Positions 45,993 through 53,544 of a stretch of 64,000 nucleotides of DNA are shown here, piece by piece (position 1 is the stretch's first letter; each line of letters begins with the position of its first letter). Where the stretch lies: assembly GCF_905220975.1 (NCBI RefSeq), contig NZ_CAJNBK010000002.1, forward strand, positions 248,001 to 312,000, read 5' to 3'. The notes under the pieces are model-generated. The model worked only from the letters and a program-made list of their open reading frames with translations, had not been told where the DNA came from and did not search any database. Source of the stretch: Paraburkholderia haematera. Its GTDB lineage: Bacteria; Pseudomonadota; Gammaproteobacteria; Burkholderiales; Burkholderiaceae. The position numbers were made by a program, and so were the translations under genes.

Positions 45993-46340
45993 ATGAAATG
46001 CACAATCGGTAGCGGCAATCTCTTCGATCTTAGCGCGCCGGCGAGCCCTGACGAGCAAGTCGACGCGCTCGTCGAAGAAGCCGGCGTGAGCATCGAGCGG
46101 ATCGTCTCGAGAGGGCACGCAAGTCCACCGGGCTTCTGGTACGACAGTCCGCGCGCCGAGTGGGTCGCGCTGCTGGGCGGCGCGGCGACGCTCGAATTTG
46201 AAGGCGAGCGTGAGCCGTATCCGATGAAGCCGGGCGACCATGTGCTGATCGAAGCGCATTGCCGGCATCGGGTGGCGTGGACGAGCGACACGGAGCCGAG
46301 CGTGTGGCTAGCGGTTCACTACCCTGGTGTTCGCCACTGA
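45993..46340 (+). CDS. cupin-domain protein
   Basis: The 115-residue protein is a single cupin: SPPGFWYDSPRAEWVALLGGAATLEFEGE (strand core) and MKPGDHVLIEAHCRHRVAWT with His residues of the metal site. It is small and cytoplasmic with unknown ligand. It lies 118 bp after the oxidoreductase gene on the same strand; the gap contains a short run of near-repeated GGACGTAATGGACGTAGT-type units. Confidence 0.85.
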   Translation: MKCTIGSGNLFDLSAPASPDEQVDALVEEAGVSIERIVSRGHASPPGFWYDSPRAEWVALLGGAATLEFEGEREPYPMKPGDHVLIEAHCRHRVAWTSDTEPSVWLAVHYPGVRH

Positions 46341-46468
46341 GTGACTATCAAACGGTGTCGAATGGCGCCAAACGGCGCCAGACGACTTGATTGCCAATGA
46401 CCGATAGCTGAGATCACGGCGCCATAACGGGATTAAACTCGAACTGGCACGTATCCTGGAGCAAGATC

Positions 46469-46786
46469 ATGACTGATGCCGACCCCAAAAGCACTTTTCG
46501 CGGTCTTCCGTTGACCCCGGAACAGGACGCGGAAGTCAGGCACTACATAAAAAAACAGAAGCAACAGGGCGTCGAGTGGGACACGCCGGAACTGGAGTCC
46601 ATGCTTCGGGACATGCTGGATCCCCCGGGCGATGACGACGCAGAATTCGATCCCATTTTCGACGAAACGAAAGCCGCCGCGGAACGTGCGGCGGCCTCGA
46701 TCGACGAAGCCATGGACCCGATCGAAGCGAGCGAAGAGCGCAACGCAGCGATGGAAATCGAGGCGATGAAAGGCTTGAGACGCTGA
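46469..46786 (+). CDS. conserved hypothetical acidic protein
   Basis: The 105-residue protein is soluble, acidic and mostly helical by composition: LTPEQDAEVRHYIKKQKQQGVEWDTPELESMLRDMLDPPGDD, then a long helix KAAAERAAASIDEAMDPIEASEERNAAMEIEAMKGL. I do not know a named family. The start has a clear upstream GGAGCAAG, and the gene is in line with its neighbours. Confidence 0.7.
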   Translation: MTDADPKSTFRGLPLTPEQDAEVRHYIKKQKQQGVEWDTPELESMLRDMLDPPGDDDAEFDPIFDETKAAAERAAASIDEAMDPIEASEERNAAMEIEAMKGLRR

Positions 46787-46873
46787 GCTGGCAGCGCAGA
46801 ACCACCGGCGAGCGGCGCCTATCGGCCCGGCGGAGGACGGTCGCGAGTTGGCTACGAATCAGGAAAACAAAAC

Positions 46874-47260
46874 ATGAGCATCAGCATTGTCCAGCTCGGG
46901 TCTCCGAGGGCAGCCGACGAAGGGCTGCGCATCGGCACCGTTCGGCGGCCGCCGCGCGGCGTACCCAGGACGGAATTCGCCACGCGCGACTATTACGATG
47001 TGTGGCTGCCTAATCTGTCGCCTGATGCGGAATTGATCAAGGAAGCCAAGGCGGCCACCAGCGACGCCGATTGGGCCGCGTTCGCGAAAAAATTCCGGAC
47101 GGAGATGAATGGCAGCGAAAACGCCAAGGTGTTGGACCTGCTCGCCGCTTTGTCAAAAACGACGAACTTTTCCGTTGGCTGCTACTGCGAGGACGAAAGC
47201 CACTGTCATCGCAGCATTCTTCGTCAGTTGTTAAACGAGCGGGGCGCGCTGATAAGGTGA
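46874..47260 (+). CDS. DUF488 family protein
   Basis: The 128-residue protein matches DUF488: GLRIGTVRRPPRGV near the start, RDYYDVWLPNLSPDAELI, WAAFAKKFRTEM, and near the C-terminus VGCYCEDESHCHRSILRQLL with the conserved Cys/His cluster. Function is unknown. The ATG follows AATCAGGAAAACAAAAC. Confidence 0.85.
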   Translation: MSISIVQLGSPRAADEGLRIGTVRRPPRGVPRTEFATRDYYDVWLPNLSPDAELIKEAKAATSDADWAAFAKKFRTEMNGSENAKVLDLLAALSKTTNFSVGCYCEDESHCHRSILRQLLNERGALIR

Positions 47261-47457
47261 CGCGTGCCTACGCGGCCGGCCGGTATTCGACAAGCCCTGT
47301 TGTGATCGCCGATAATCGGCGGCGTGCGGGCCTGCATGGGTATGCTTGGGTGGGCCTGGATCTCCGTCATGCTGCGGGTCCGGCGGGCAATTGCCGTGCG
47401 CCATGCCGGCAAGCACATCTGTTCACACTCACGATTACACAATCAGGAAACCGACCG

Positions 47458-48033
47458 ATGGGCAAGGGACGCGTCGAAGCCTTCAGCGATGGCGTGATCG
47501 CCATTATCATCACGATCATGGTGCTTGAGTTGAAGGTCCCAGACGGCTACGATCTCGCCGCGCTGCGCCCCATGATCCCGGTGTTCTGCGCCTACGTGCT
47601 GAGTTTCATCTATGTCGGCATCTACTGGAACAATCATCATCACTTGTTCCATGCCGTGCAGAAGGTCAATGGCGCGGTGCTATGGGCCAATCTCCATCTG
47701 TTGTTCTGGCTGTCGCTGCTACCGGCTGTCACGCATTGGGTCGGCGCAAACCATCTCGCTGCCTGGCCGACCGCCATGTACGGCGCTGTGCTGTTCATGT
47801 CGGCGATTGCCTATTTCATTCTCACCCGCGTGCTGATCCGCGAGCACGGCACGGAGTCGACCATCGCGAAGGCGGTCGGCAGTGACTTCAAGGGCAAGGT
47901 CTCGGTCGTCATCTACCTGGCGGGCATGGCGCTCGCATTCGTTCAGCCGTGGCTCTCCGCTGCGCTCTACACGCTGGCCGCGGCGTGGTGGCTGGTGCCC
48001 GACCGGCGCATCGAACACCTGATGGAAGCATAA
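47458..48033 (+). CDS. TMEM175-type potassium channel protein (DUF1211)
   Basis: The 191-residue membrane protein has six predicted helices and starts GRVEAFSDGVIAIIITIMVLEL, containing the RxxxFSD motif of bacterial TMEM175 potassium-selective channels. YWNNHHHLFHAVQKVNGAVLWANLHLLFWLSLLP is also characteristic. Bacterial members are tetramers with one such repeat. The ATG at 47458 is the family start. The next gene begins two bases after its stop codon, so the two are translated from one transcript. Confidence 0.9.
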   Translation: MGKGRVEAFSDGVIAIIITIMVLELKVPDGYDLAALRPMIPVFCAYVLSFIYVGIYWNNHHHLFHAVQKVNGAVLWANLHLLFWLSLLPAVTHWVGANHLAAWPTAMYGAVLFMSAIAYFILTRVLIREHGTESTIAKAVGSDFKGKVSVVIYLAGMALAFVQPWLSAALYTLAAAWWLVPDRRIEHLMEA

Positions 48034-48035
48034 GC

Positions 48036-48845
48036 ATGTTACTTGCGCTCAAGCTCGCGCTGGTGCCCGCGTTTCTCGCCGCGCTGACCGTGGCGGGACG
48101 TGTGTGGGGACCGTCCGTGGCGGGATGGCTGGCGGGGCTGCCGGTGGTGGCCGGCCCGATCGTGTTGCTGCTCGCGCTGGAGCGTGGGCCGGCATTCGCG
48201 GCGCAGGCGTCGGCGGCGTCGATCGCGGCGATTGCCGCCTCCGAGGCGTTCAATTTTGCCTATGCATGGACTTGCCGGCGTTCAGCGTGGCCATTGGCGC
48301 TGATGGCCGGCATGCTCGGATGGGTCGGCGTGGCGATGTTGCTCACGCATCTGCCGGGTGGACTGATGTGGGCGGTGGCCGCGGGCTGCGCCGCTGTCGC
48401 CATTTCGCAAAACGGCTTGCCGCGAGTCTCGGGCCACGTACCGGCGGTGCGCCTCGGGCTCGGCGATCTTGTGCTACGCATGCTCGCCGGCGCGCTGCTG
48501 ACGGTTGCGGTGACCACCCTGTCCGCATCGATGGGTGCGACGTGGAGCGGGCTGCTGTCGGTGTTTCCGTTGCTCGGCATCGTGCTCGCGGTGTCGGCCC
48601 AGCGTGCGCATGGCGCGGACTTCGTCGCGTTGTTGATGCGTGGCATGGTGATTGGCCGCGGCTCGTTCGCGGCGTTTTTCGCCGTGACTGCGACGATGTT
48701 GCCGCATTACGGCGTGTGGCTGAGCTTTGCGTGTGCGGCAGGAGTGTCGATGGCGGTGCAGGGGGCGACCAGGCGCTTGCTTCGCGCGAAGCCGCAGCCG
48801 CAGGTGTTGGCGCGGGAATATGCAGAACAGCAGCCGGCAGAGTGA
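48036..48845 (+). CDS. conserved hypothetical multi-pass membrane protein
   Basis: The 269-residue protein has about eight hydrophobic helices, starting MLLALKLALVPAFLAALTVAGRVWGPSVAGWLAGLPVVAGPI, with TWSGLLSVFPLLGIVLAVSAQRAHG and LMRGMVIGRGSFAAFFAV later. The Gly/Pro-rich halves look like an internal repeat, as in small transporters, but I do not recognise the family. It is coupled to the TMEM175-type gene with a two-base gap. Confidence 0.8.
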   Translation: MLLALKLALVPAFLAALTVAGRVWGPSVAGWLAGLPVVAGPIVLLLALERGPAFAAQASAASIAAIAASEAFNFAYAWTCRRSAWPLALMAGMLGWVGVAMLLTHLPGGLMWAVAAGCAAVAISQNGLPRVSGHVPAVRLGLGDLVLRMLAGALLTVAVTTLSASMGATWSGLLSVFPLLGIVLAVSAQRAHGADFVALLMRGMVIGRGSFAAFFAVTATMLPHYGVWLSFACAAGVSMAVQGATRRLLRAKPQPQVLAREYAEQQPAE

Positions 48846-48957
48846 GCGCGTGAACTTGCCGAATCGCTGCAGACAGATTGAGCCTTTGAATTTTCGAGCA
48901 CTTCCATGAGCGGTGAGCGCGTGAATCCGCTGGATCGCTGCCGGCAGACTGAGGCCG
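48842..48957 (+). repeat. imperfect 45-bp direct repeat
   Basis: GTGAGCGCGTGAA, then (GAATCGCTGC or GGATCGCTGC), then GCAGA or ACAGA-type sequence and TTGAGCC or CTGAGGC recur at 48844-48888 and 48913-48957, separated by about 25 bp. They lie between the hypothetical membrane protein gene and the phosphodiesterase gene. Confidence 0.6.
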
Positions 48958-48976
48958 TTTGGCCGATACTCACATC

Positions 48977-49465
48977 ATGACTTCGCGTACGCAAAGCTCC
49001 TCAGTCACCCGAATCGGCCTGATCTCCGATACGCACAACCTCGTGCGTCCTGAAGCCCTGCAATACCTCGCCGGGTGCGATGCGATCATCCACGCGGGCG
49101 ATATCTGCAATCAGGCCGTGCTCGATGCACTTGCGAAGATCGCGCCGGTCACTGCCGTGCGCGGCAATAACGACATCAACGAGCCGGTTGCCTCGCTGCC
49201 GACACACGCAAAGCTAACCGTGCAACAGGTGACGATCCTCGTCGTGCATGACATCGCCGACGTGGGCGGCGATCCGCGCCGTGAAGGCATCGACGTTGTC
49301 GTGACGGGGCACTCGCATAAGCCCGCGATCAGCGAGCGCGACGGGGTGCTGTTCGTCAATCCAGGCAGTGCCGGACCGAGGCGTTTCAAGCTGCCGATTT
49401 CCGCCGGCATGCTAGTTATTCAAGGCGCGCACGCAAGCGCGACATTCGATTCCCTGCTGACATAA
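48977..49465 (+). CDS. YfcE-like metallophosphoesterase
   Basis: The 162-residue protein has the reduced calcineurin-like core of YfcE: IGLISDTHN, IHAGDICN, VRGNNDIN, VVHDIAD and VTGHSHKP, followed by FVNPGSAGPRRF. YfcE members hydrolyse phosphodiesters in vitro with Mn2+. The ATG at 48977 (MTSRTQ) is chosen over a TTG at 48959. It converges with the symporter gene over a shared hairpin. Confidence 0.9.
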   Translation: MTSRTQSSSVTRIGLISDTHNLVRPEALQYLAGCDAIIHAGDICNQAVLDALAKIAPVTAVRGNNDINEPVASLPTHAKLTVQQVTILVVHDIADVGGDPRREGIDVVVTGHSHKPAISERDGVLFVNPGSAGPRRFKLPISAGMLVIQGAHASATFDSLLT

Positions 49466-49495
49466 AAAACGGGCCGGCAAATCTGCCGGCCCGTT
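49464..49495 (-). terminator. terminator between convergent genes
   Basis: The 12-bp stem AACGGGCCGGCA/TGCCGGCCCGTT with loop AATC has a T-run (TTTTTTATG) only on the minus strand, so it best serves the symporter gene and partly the phosphoesterase gene. Confidence 0.85.
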
Positions 49496-49523
49496 CCTGG
49501 ACACGTTAACGCGCAACCCAGGT

Positions 49524-50993
49524 TCAGGCACGCGCCGTAGCCGCGGCAGCGTAGTTTTCGTCCATCTCCTCCGCCTCGCGCTCGCCGCGGAGCACCGCAT
49601 GCGCTTCCGCCCGCGTCGCGACACAAGGACCCGAGCCGAGCAGCGGCTTGCGAGCCGTTTCACGCAGTGCGAACACCGACACGATACCGATCAACGATGC
49701 GCCCATCAGGTAGTACGCGGGCATCATCAGATTGCCGGTGCTGTCGACCAGCCATGCCGTCACGAGCGGCGTCGTCCCGCCGAACAGCGACACCGAAATG
49801 TTGAAGCCGATGGCGAGCGCACCATAGCGGATCTTGGTCGGGAACAGCGCCGGCAGCGCCGACGGCATCACGCCGGTGAAGCACGACAGCAGCACGCCGA
49901 GGATCATCAGGCCGCCGAACACCGGCAGCACCGTGCCCATGCGGATCAGCCACAACGCGGGAATCGACAGCAGGAACAGACCCACGCAACCGAACAGCAT
50001 CACCGGTTTGCGGCCAATCTTGTCGGACAGATGGCCGGCTGCCAGCGTCATCGGCATCATCAGCACCATCACGAGCAGCACGAGGAAAAGGCCGTGCGTT
50101 TCGTTGAAGTGCAGCGTGGCCGACAGATAGCTCGGCAGATACGAGAGCGCCATGTAATCGGTGACGTTGAAGATCAGCACGAGGCCGACGCACAGCAGAA
50201 GCGGCTTCCATTGCTGCATGAGCAATTCGCGGAAAGATTGCTTCGGGAGCGCTTTGTCTTCGGCTTCGCGTTGCTCGGCCTGCTTCTTGAACGCGGGCGT
50301 TTCTTCGAGCTTCATCCGGATGTACAGGCCGACCAGACCCAGCGGGCCCGCGATCAGGAACGGCACGCGCCAGCCCCACGAGAGCAGCGCGTCGTTGGAG
50401 AGCGTCGCTGTCAGGATCACGACCGTGCCCGCGCCGAGCACATAGCCGATCAGCGTGCCGAACTCGAGGAAGCTGCCCATGAAGCCGCGGCGCTTGTCCG
50501 TCGAGAATTCGGCGATGAAAGTGGCGGCCCCGCCGTATTCACCACCGGTCGAGAAGCCTTGCACCAGTCGCGCGACCAGCAGCAATGCCGGCGCGAAAAT
50601 GCCGATCGTCGCGTAGCTCGGAATCAGGCCGATCGCGAAGGTGCCGACCGCCATCATGATCATCGTCATGGCCAGCACACGCTGACGGCCGATACGGTCG
50701 CCCAGCGGCCCGAACACCATGCCGCCGAGCGGCCGCACGAGGAACGCCGCGGCAAACGTGCCGAAGGTGGCGATCAACTGGGCGGACGGACTCGACGACG
50801 GGAAGAACACTTTGCCGAGCGTGACAGCAATGTAGCTGTACACGCCGAAATCGAACCATTCCATCGCGTTGCCGAGCGCCATGGCGCCGACGGCCCGCTT
50901 GAGGAGAGATTTGTCGACGACGGTGATGTCGTCGAGTGAGAGGCGTTGTTCTTCTTTGTGGTGTCGCCAGAAGCCGTTGCTGGAAGCGGTCAA
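49524..50993 (-). CDS. proP: ProP-like MFS osmolyte:proton symporter
   Basis: The 489-residue protein follows E. coli ProP closely: VVDKSLLKRAVGAMALGNAMEWFDFGVYSYIAVTLGKVFFP at the start, RPLGGMVFGPLGDRIGRQRVLAMTM, FSTGGEYGGAATFIAEFS, KRRGFMGSFLEFGTLIGYVLGAG, LEETPAF, FTGVMPSALPALFPTKIRYGALAIGFNISV and NLMMPAYYLM. It should import glycine betaine, proline or related solutes. The C-terminal coiled coil of E. coli ProP is missing. The start is uncertain: TTG at 50993 has GGAG nine bases upstream and gives a cytoplasmic N-terminus, while ATGs at 51026 and 51038 lack good sites. Confidence 0.9.
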   Translation of the reverse strand: MTASSNGFWRHHKEEQRLSLDDITVVDKSLLKRAVGAMALGNAMEWFDFGVYSYIAVTLGKVFFPSSSPSAQLIATFGTFAAAFLVRPLGGMVFGPLGDRIGRQRVLAMTMIMMAVGTFAIGLIPSYATIGIFAPALLLVARLVQGFSTGGEYGGAATFIAEFSTDKRRGFMGSFLEFGTLIGYVLGAGTVVILTATLSNDALLSWGWRVPFLIAGPLGLVGLYIRMKLEETPAFKKQAEQREAEDKALPKQSFRELLMQQWKPLLLCVGLVLIFNVTDYMALSYLPSYLSATLHFNETHGLFLVLLVMVLMMPMTLAAGHLSDKIGRKPVMLFGCVGLFLLSIPALWLIRMGTVLPVFGGLMILGVLLSCFTGVMPSALPALFPTKIRYGALAIGFNISVSLFGGTTPLVTAWLVDSTGNLMMPAYYLMGASLIGIVSVFALRETARKPLLGSGPCVATRAEAHAVLRGEREAEEMDENYAAAATARA

Positions 50994-51722
50994 GGTGAAA
51001 ACTCCAATGACTGCGACGAAACTCATGAAAACGCGCATGAATGTTCCGCCACGGGTGCTGGGGAAGTGCAGTTTCGCGAGCAGCGCGATGGCGTCTCTCT
51101 CACCCGGAGGCGATAGAGGAAATGGGCGTGAGAAAGAAAACAGAACGCCCGTGCCTCGCGAACGAATCGCGAAAAAACACTCGTCTAGATTGTGCTGACT
51201 GTTGCATCTGCGTGGCCGTGGAAGGGGGGCAGATGCATGAGGACGCTGGGGTGGCTGAAAGCTGGCCCACGCGCCGCTGGAAGGCTCGAAACGAAAAAGG
51301 CCGGTTGTTTTATTCGCCGCTCAGGGTGAGATCAGACGGGGAAACGACCGACAAGCCTTCTTGTATAAAAACTGTCCGATTCAGCGTGGCGGCGTACCGG
51401 AAGGGCACGGCGAACCAGTTTGAAAAGAACGCGACTGCGGATAAAGCGCGGATGAAATGCAGGTGAATTGCTGTTGGAACGATGCACATGTTAGCACGAT
51501 AACAGAGGATCGTGCAAACTCAGGGATCAGCGGGAGGTCTCGGGAAGGCGCTCAATCCCTTGCCGGGTGGGGGATTGAGCGGATTGCGGCCGTATGGAAA
51601 GAAGGCTTAAAAACGACCCGGAATGTACCGGTTGGTGAAGCCGGCGGCGTTCTGGAGAAGGGGCGGCAAACGAAAAAAACGGGCGGGAAGTCGGACGAGA
51701 AAGTGGACAAAAGAAGCGGGCG
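50994..51722. other. gene-poor region upstream of the ProP-like gene
   Basis: About 730 bp with AT-richer patches. Short frames on the + strand (51041-51466, 51457-51825) have no convincing start or composition. It must hold the symporter promoter. I see no RNA or repeat. Confidence 0.4.
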
Positions 51723-51752
51723 AAAAAAATCCGCGCACGCGGCGCGGATTTT
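51723..51752 (-). terminator. terminator of the argA-yggX transcript
   Basis: The 11-bp stem AAAATCCGCGC/GCGCGGATTTT with loop ACGCG is followed on the minus strand by TTTTTTTCG. Confidence 0.85.
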
Positions 51753-51800
51753 CGTCTGGCTCTATAGGGCGATCGAGGCTGAACGCCGGGCCGAAAGCAG

Positions 51801-52076
51801 TTACTCCGCTGCCGGCGGCACGTAGCCCTGTGCCGTATCCGCGCCTTCGCCGAAGAAGAACTTTTCGGTCTGCTTCATCAGATATTGGCGAGCGCGCGGA
51901 TCGGCCATGTTCAGGCGATTTTCGTTGATCAGCATGGTCTGCTGCTTCAACCAGGCTTGCCAGGCTTCCTTCGAAATGCTTTCGTAGATCCGCTTGCCAA
52001 GGTCGCCCGGAAGCGGCGGGAAATCGAGGCCTTCGGCTTCCTTGCCGAGCTTCGCGCATTGAACCGTACGAGTCAT
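51801..52076 (-). CDS. yggX: Fe(2+)-trafficking protein (YggX family)
   Basis: The 91-residue protein matches Ygg[40 protein letters not shown] with the conserved Cys7, then [21 protein letters not shown] and FFFGEGAD. YggX protects iron-sulfur clusters and limits labile iron damage. It lies 56 bp after argA on the same strand, a usual Burkholderia arrangement, and shares its terminator. Confidence 0.95.
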   Translation of the reverse strand: MTRTVQCAKLGKEAEGLDFPPLPGDLGKRIYESISKEAWQAWLKQQTMLINENRLNMADPRARQYLMKQTEKFFFGEGADTAQGYVPPAAE

Positions 52077-52132
52077 GCTGTGCTTCTCCTTTAATCGATA
52101 TGGGGGCGGGCAGTCGCTTTATATGGGGACGC

Positions 52133-53521
52133 TCAGAGCTGTTTCATCAGCACGAGCGACTTGCGTTGCCAGTTATAGAGTCGGCGGCGGTCTTCCGGCA
52201 GGTCGTCGACCGTGACCTTGACGAAGCCGCGCTTGAGGAACCAGTGTTCGGTGCGGGTGGTGAGCACGAAAATCCGCGTGAGGCCGCGTGCCCGTGCGCG
52301 TTGTTCGATGCGTTTGAGCAGGCGCTCGCCGTCGCCGGTGCCTTGCGCTTCGGGCGCGACCGTGAGACACGCCATTTCGCCGATGCGCTCCTGCGGGTAC
52401 GGATACAGCGCCGCGCAGCCGAACAGCACGCCATCGTGCTCGATCACCGAGAAATGGTCGATGTCGCGTTCGATCTGGTGGCGCCCGCGCCGTACCAGCG
52501 TGCCGTCGGATTCGAGCGGCTCAATCAGCGAGAGAATGCCGCCGACGTCGTCCGGTGTGGCTTCGCGCAGGCTTTCGAGGTTCTCGTACGAGATCATCGT
52601 GCCCACGCCGTCGTGCAGGAACAGTTCGAGCAGCAGGCTGCCGTCGAGCGCGTAGGGGATGATGTGCGCCCGTGCCACGCCGCCGCGGCAGGCGCGGATC
52701 GAATGCTTCAGATAGAAAGCGGCGTCGCCGGTGACTTCGCCGCTTTCATGCAGCTTGTAGGCGTCGTCGAGCGATAGTTCGCGGACCAGCTCGGGACCTT
52801 CCTCGCCGGCTTCCATCAGGCCAGGCGTTTCGGTCAGGAACACAATCTTGTCGGCGCGCAGCGCAATGGCGGCAGCCGAGGCGACATCTTCCATCGACAG
52901 ATTGAAGGCCTCGCCGGTGGGCGAGAAGCCGAGCGGCGACAGCAGCACCAGCTTGCGGCTCGCGAGCGAATGACGGATCGAATCCGCGTCGATCTTGCGC
53001 ACCACGCCGGTGTGGGCGAAATCGACACCGTCCAGAATGCCGACCGGGCGCGCCGTCACGAAGTTGCCGGACACCACGCTGATGTGCGCATGCGCCATCG
53101 GCGTGTTCGGCAAGCCCTGGCTGATCGCCGCTTCGATATCCAGACGCACTTCGCCGGCCGCTTCTTTCGCCGACTCCAAAGCACGCGCGTCGGTAATGCG
53201 CATGCCGTGCGAAAACTCGGATTCCACGCCGTGCAGGCTCATCTGCTCTTCGACCTGCGGCCGCGAGCCGTGCACCAGCACGATCTGGATGCCCATGGCC
53301 TGGAGCAGCGCGATATCGGACACGAGCGCATTGAGGAGCCCCTGATGCACCACCTCGCCGCCGAAACCGACGACGAACGTCTTGTTACGGAACGCATGGA
53401 TGTAAGGAGCGACTGAACGCATCCAGTCGACGAATTGCGCGTGCTGGGCGAGATCTTCCGTCGCTCCGGCGGGGGCCGGAACGCTCGCGGGCGCGGGGAC
53501 GAGGTCGGTTTGGGAATTCAT
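52133..53521 (-). CDS. argA: ArgA, N-acetylglutamate synthase
   Basis: The 462-residue enzyme acetylates glutamate with acetyl-CoA, the first step of arginine synthesis. It has the bipartite form: an amino-acid kinase domain (about 30-310: FVVGFGGEVVHQG, IVLVHGSRPQVEEQM) for arginine feedback, and a GNAT domain (about 320-460: LTVAPEAQGTGDGERLLKRIEQRARARG with the acetyl-CoA loop). The first 27 residues are a disordered Pro/Ala extension. The start codon is 23 bp from the divergent hrpA start with no Shine-Dalgarno sequence, so the mRNA is probably leaderless. Confidence 0.95.
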   Translation of the reverse strand: MNSQTDLVPAPASVPAPAGATEDLAQHAQFVDWMRSVAPYIHAFRNKTFVVGFGGEVVHQGLLNALVSDIALLQAMGIQIVLVHGSRPQVEEQMSLHGVESEFSHGMRITDARALESAKEAAGEVRLDIEAAISQGLPNTPMAHAHISVVSGNFVTARPVGILDGVDFAHTGVVRKIDADSIRHSLASRKLVLLSPLGFSPTGEAFNLSMEDVASAAAIALRADKIVFLTETPGLMEAGEEGPELVRELSLDDAYKLHESGEVTGDAAFYLKHSIRACRGGVARAHIIPYALDGSLLLELFLHDGVGTMISYENLESLREATPDDVGGILSLIEPLESDGTLVRRGRHQIERDIDHFSVIEHDGVLFGCAALYPYPQERIGEMACLTVAPEAQGTGDGERLLKRIEQRARARGLTRIFVLTTRTEHWFLKRGFVKVTVDDLPEDRRRLYNWQRKSLVLMKQL

Positions 53522-53528
53522 GCCGGGG

Positions 53529-53536
53529 ATTATAAT
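53529..53536. promoter_or_regulatory. shared divergent -10 element for argA and hrpA
   Basis: ATTATAAT contains TATAAT on both strands. On the minus strand 7 bases separate the box from the argA ATG, and on the plus strand 8 bases separate it from the hrpA ATG, so both transcripts would start at or next to the start codon. A plus-strand TTGGGA (53510-53515) is a possible but poorly spaced -35 for hrpA; no clear -35 is seen for argA. Confidence 0.6.
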
Positions 53537-53544
53537 GCGCCCCC

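Noticed and set aside
44427..46268. 613-codon antisense frame over the FAD oxidoreductase and cupin genes
   Set aside because: It spans two supported genes on the other strand and has no signal or domain.
50994..51825. Small + strand proteins in the gap before the YggX-type gene
   Set aside because: Frames at 51041-51466 and 51457-51825 have no ribosome-binding site or recognisable sequence, and the second runs through the yggX-side terminator.
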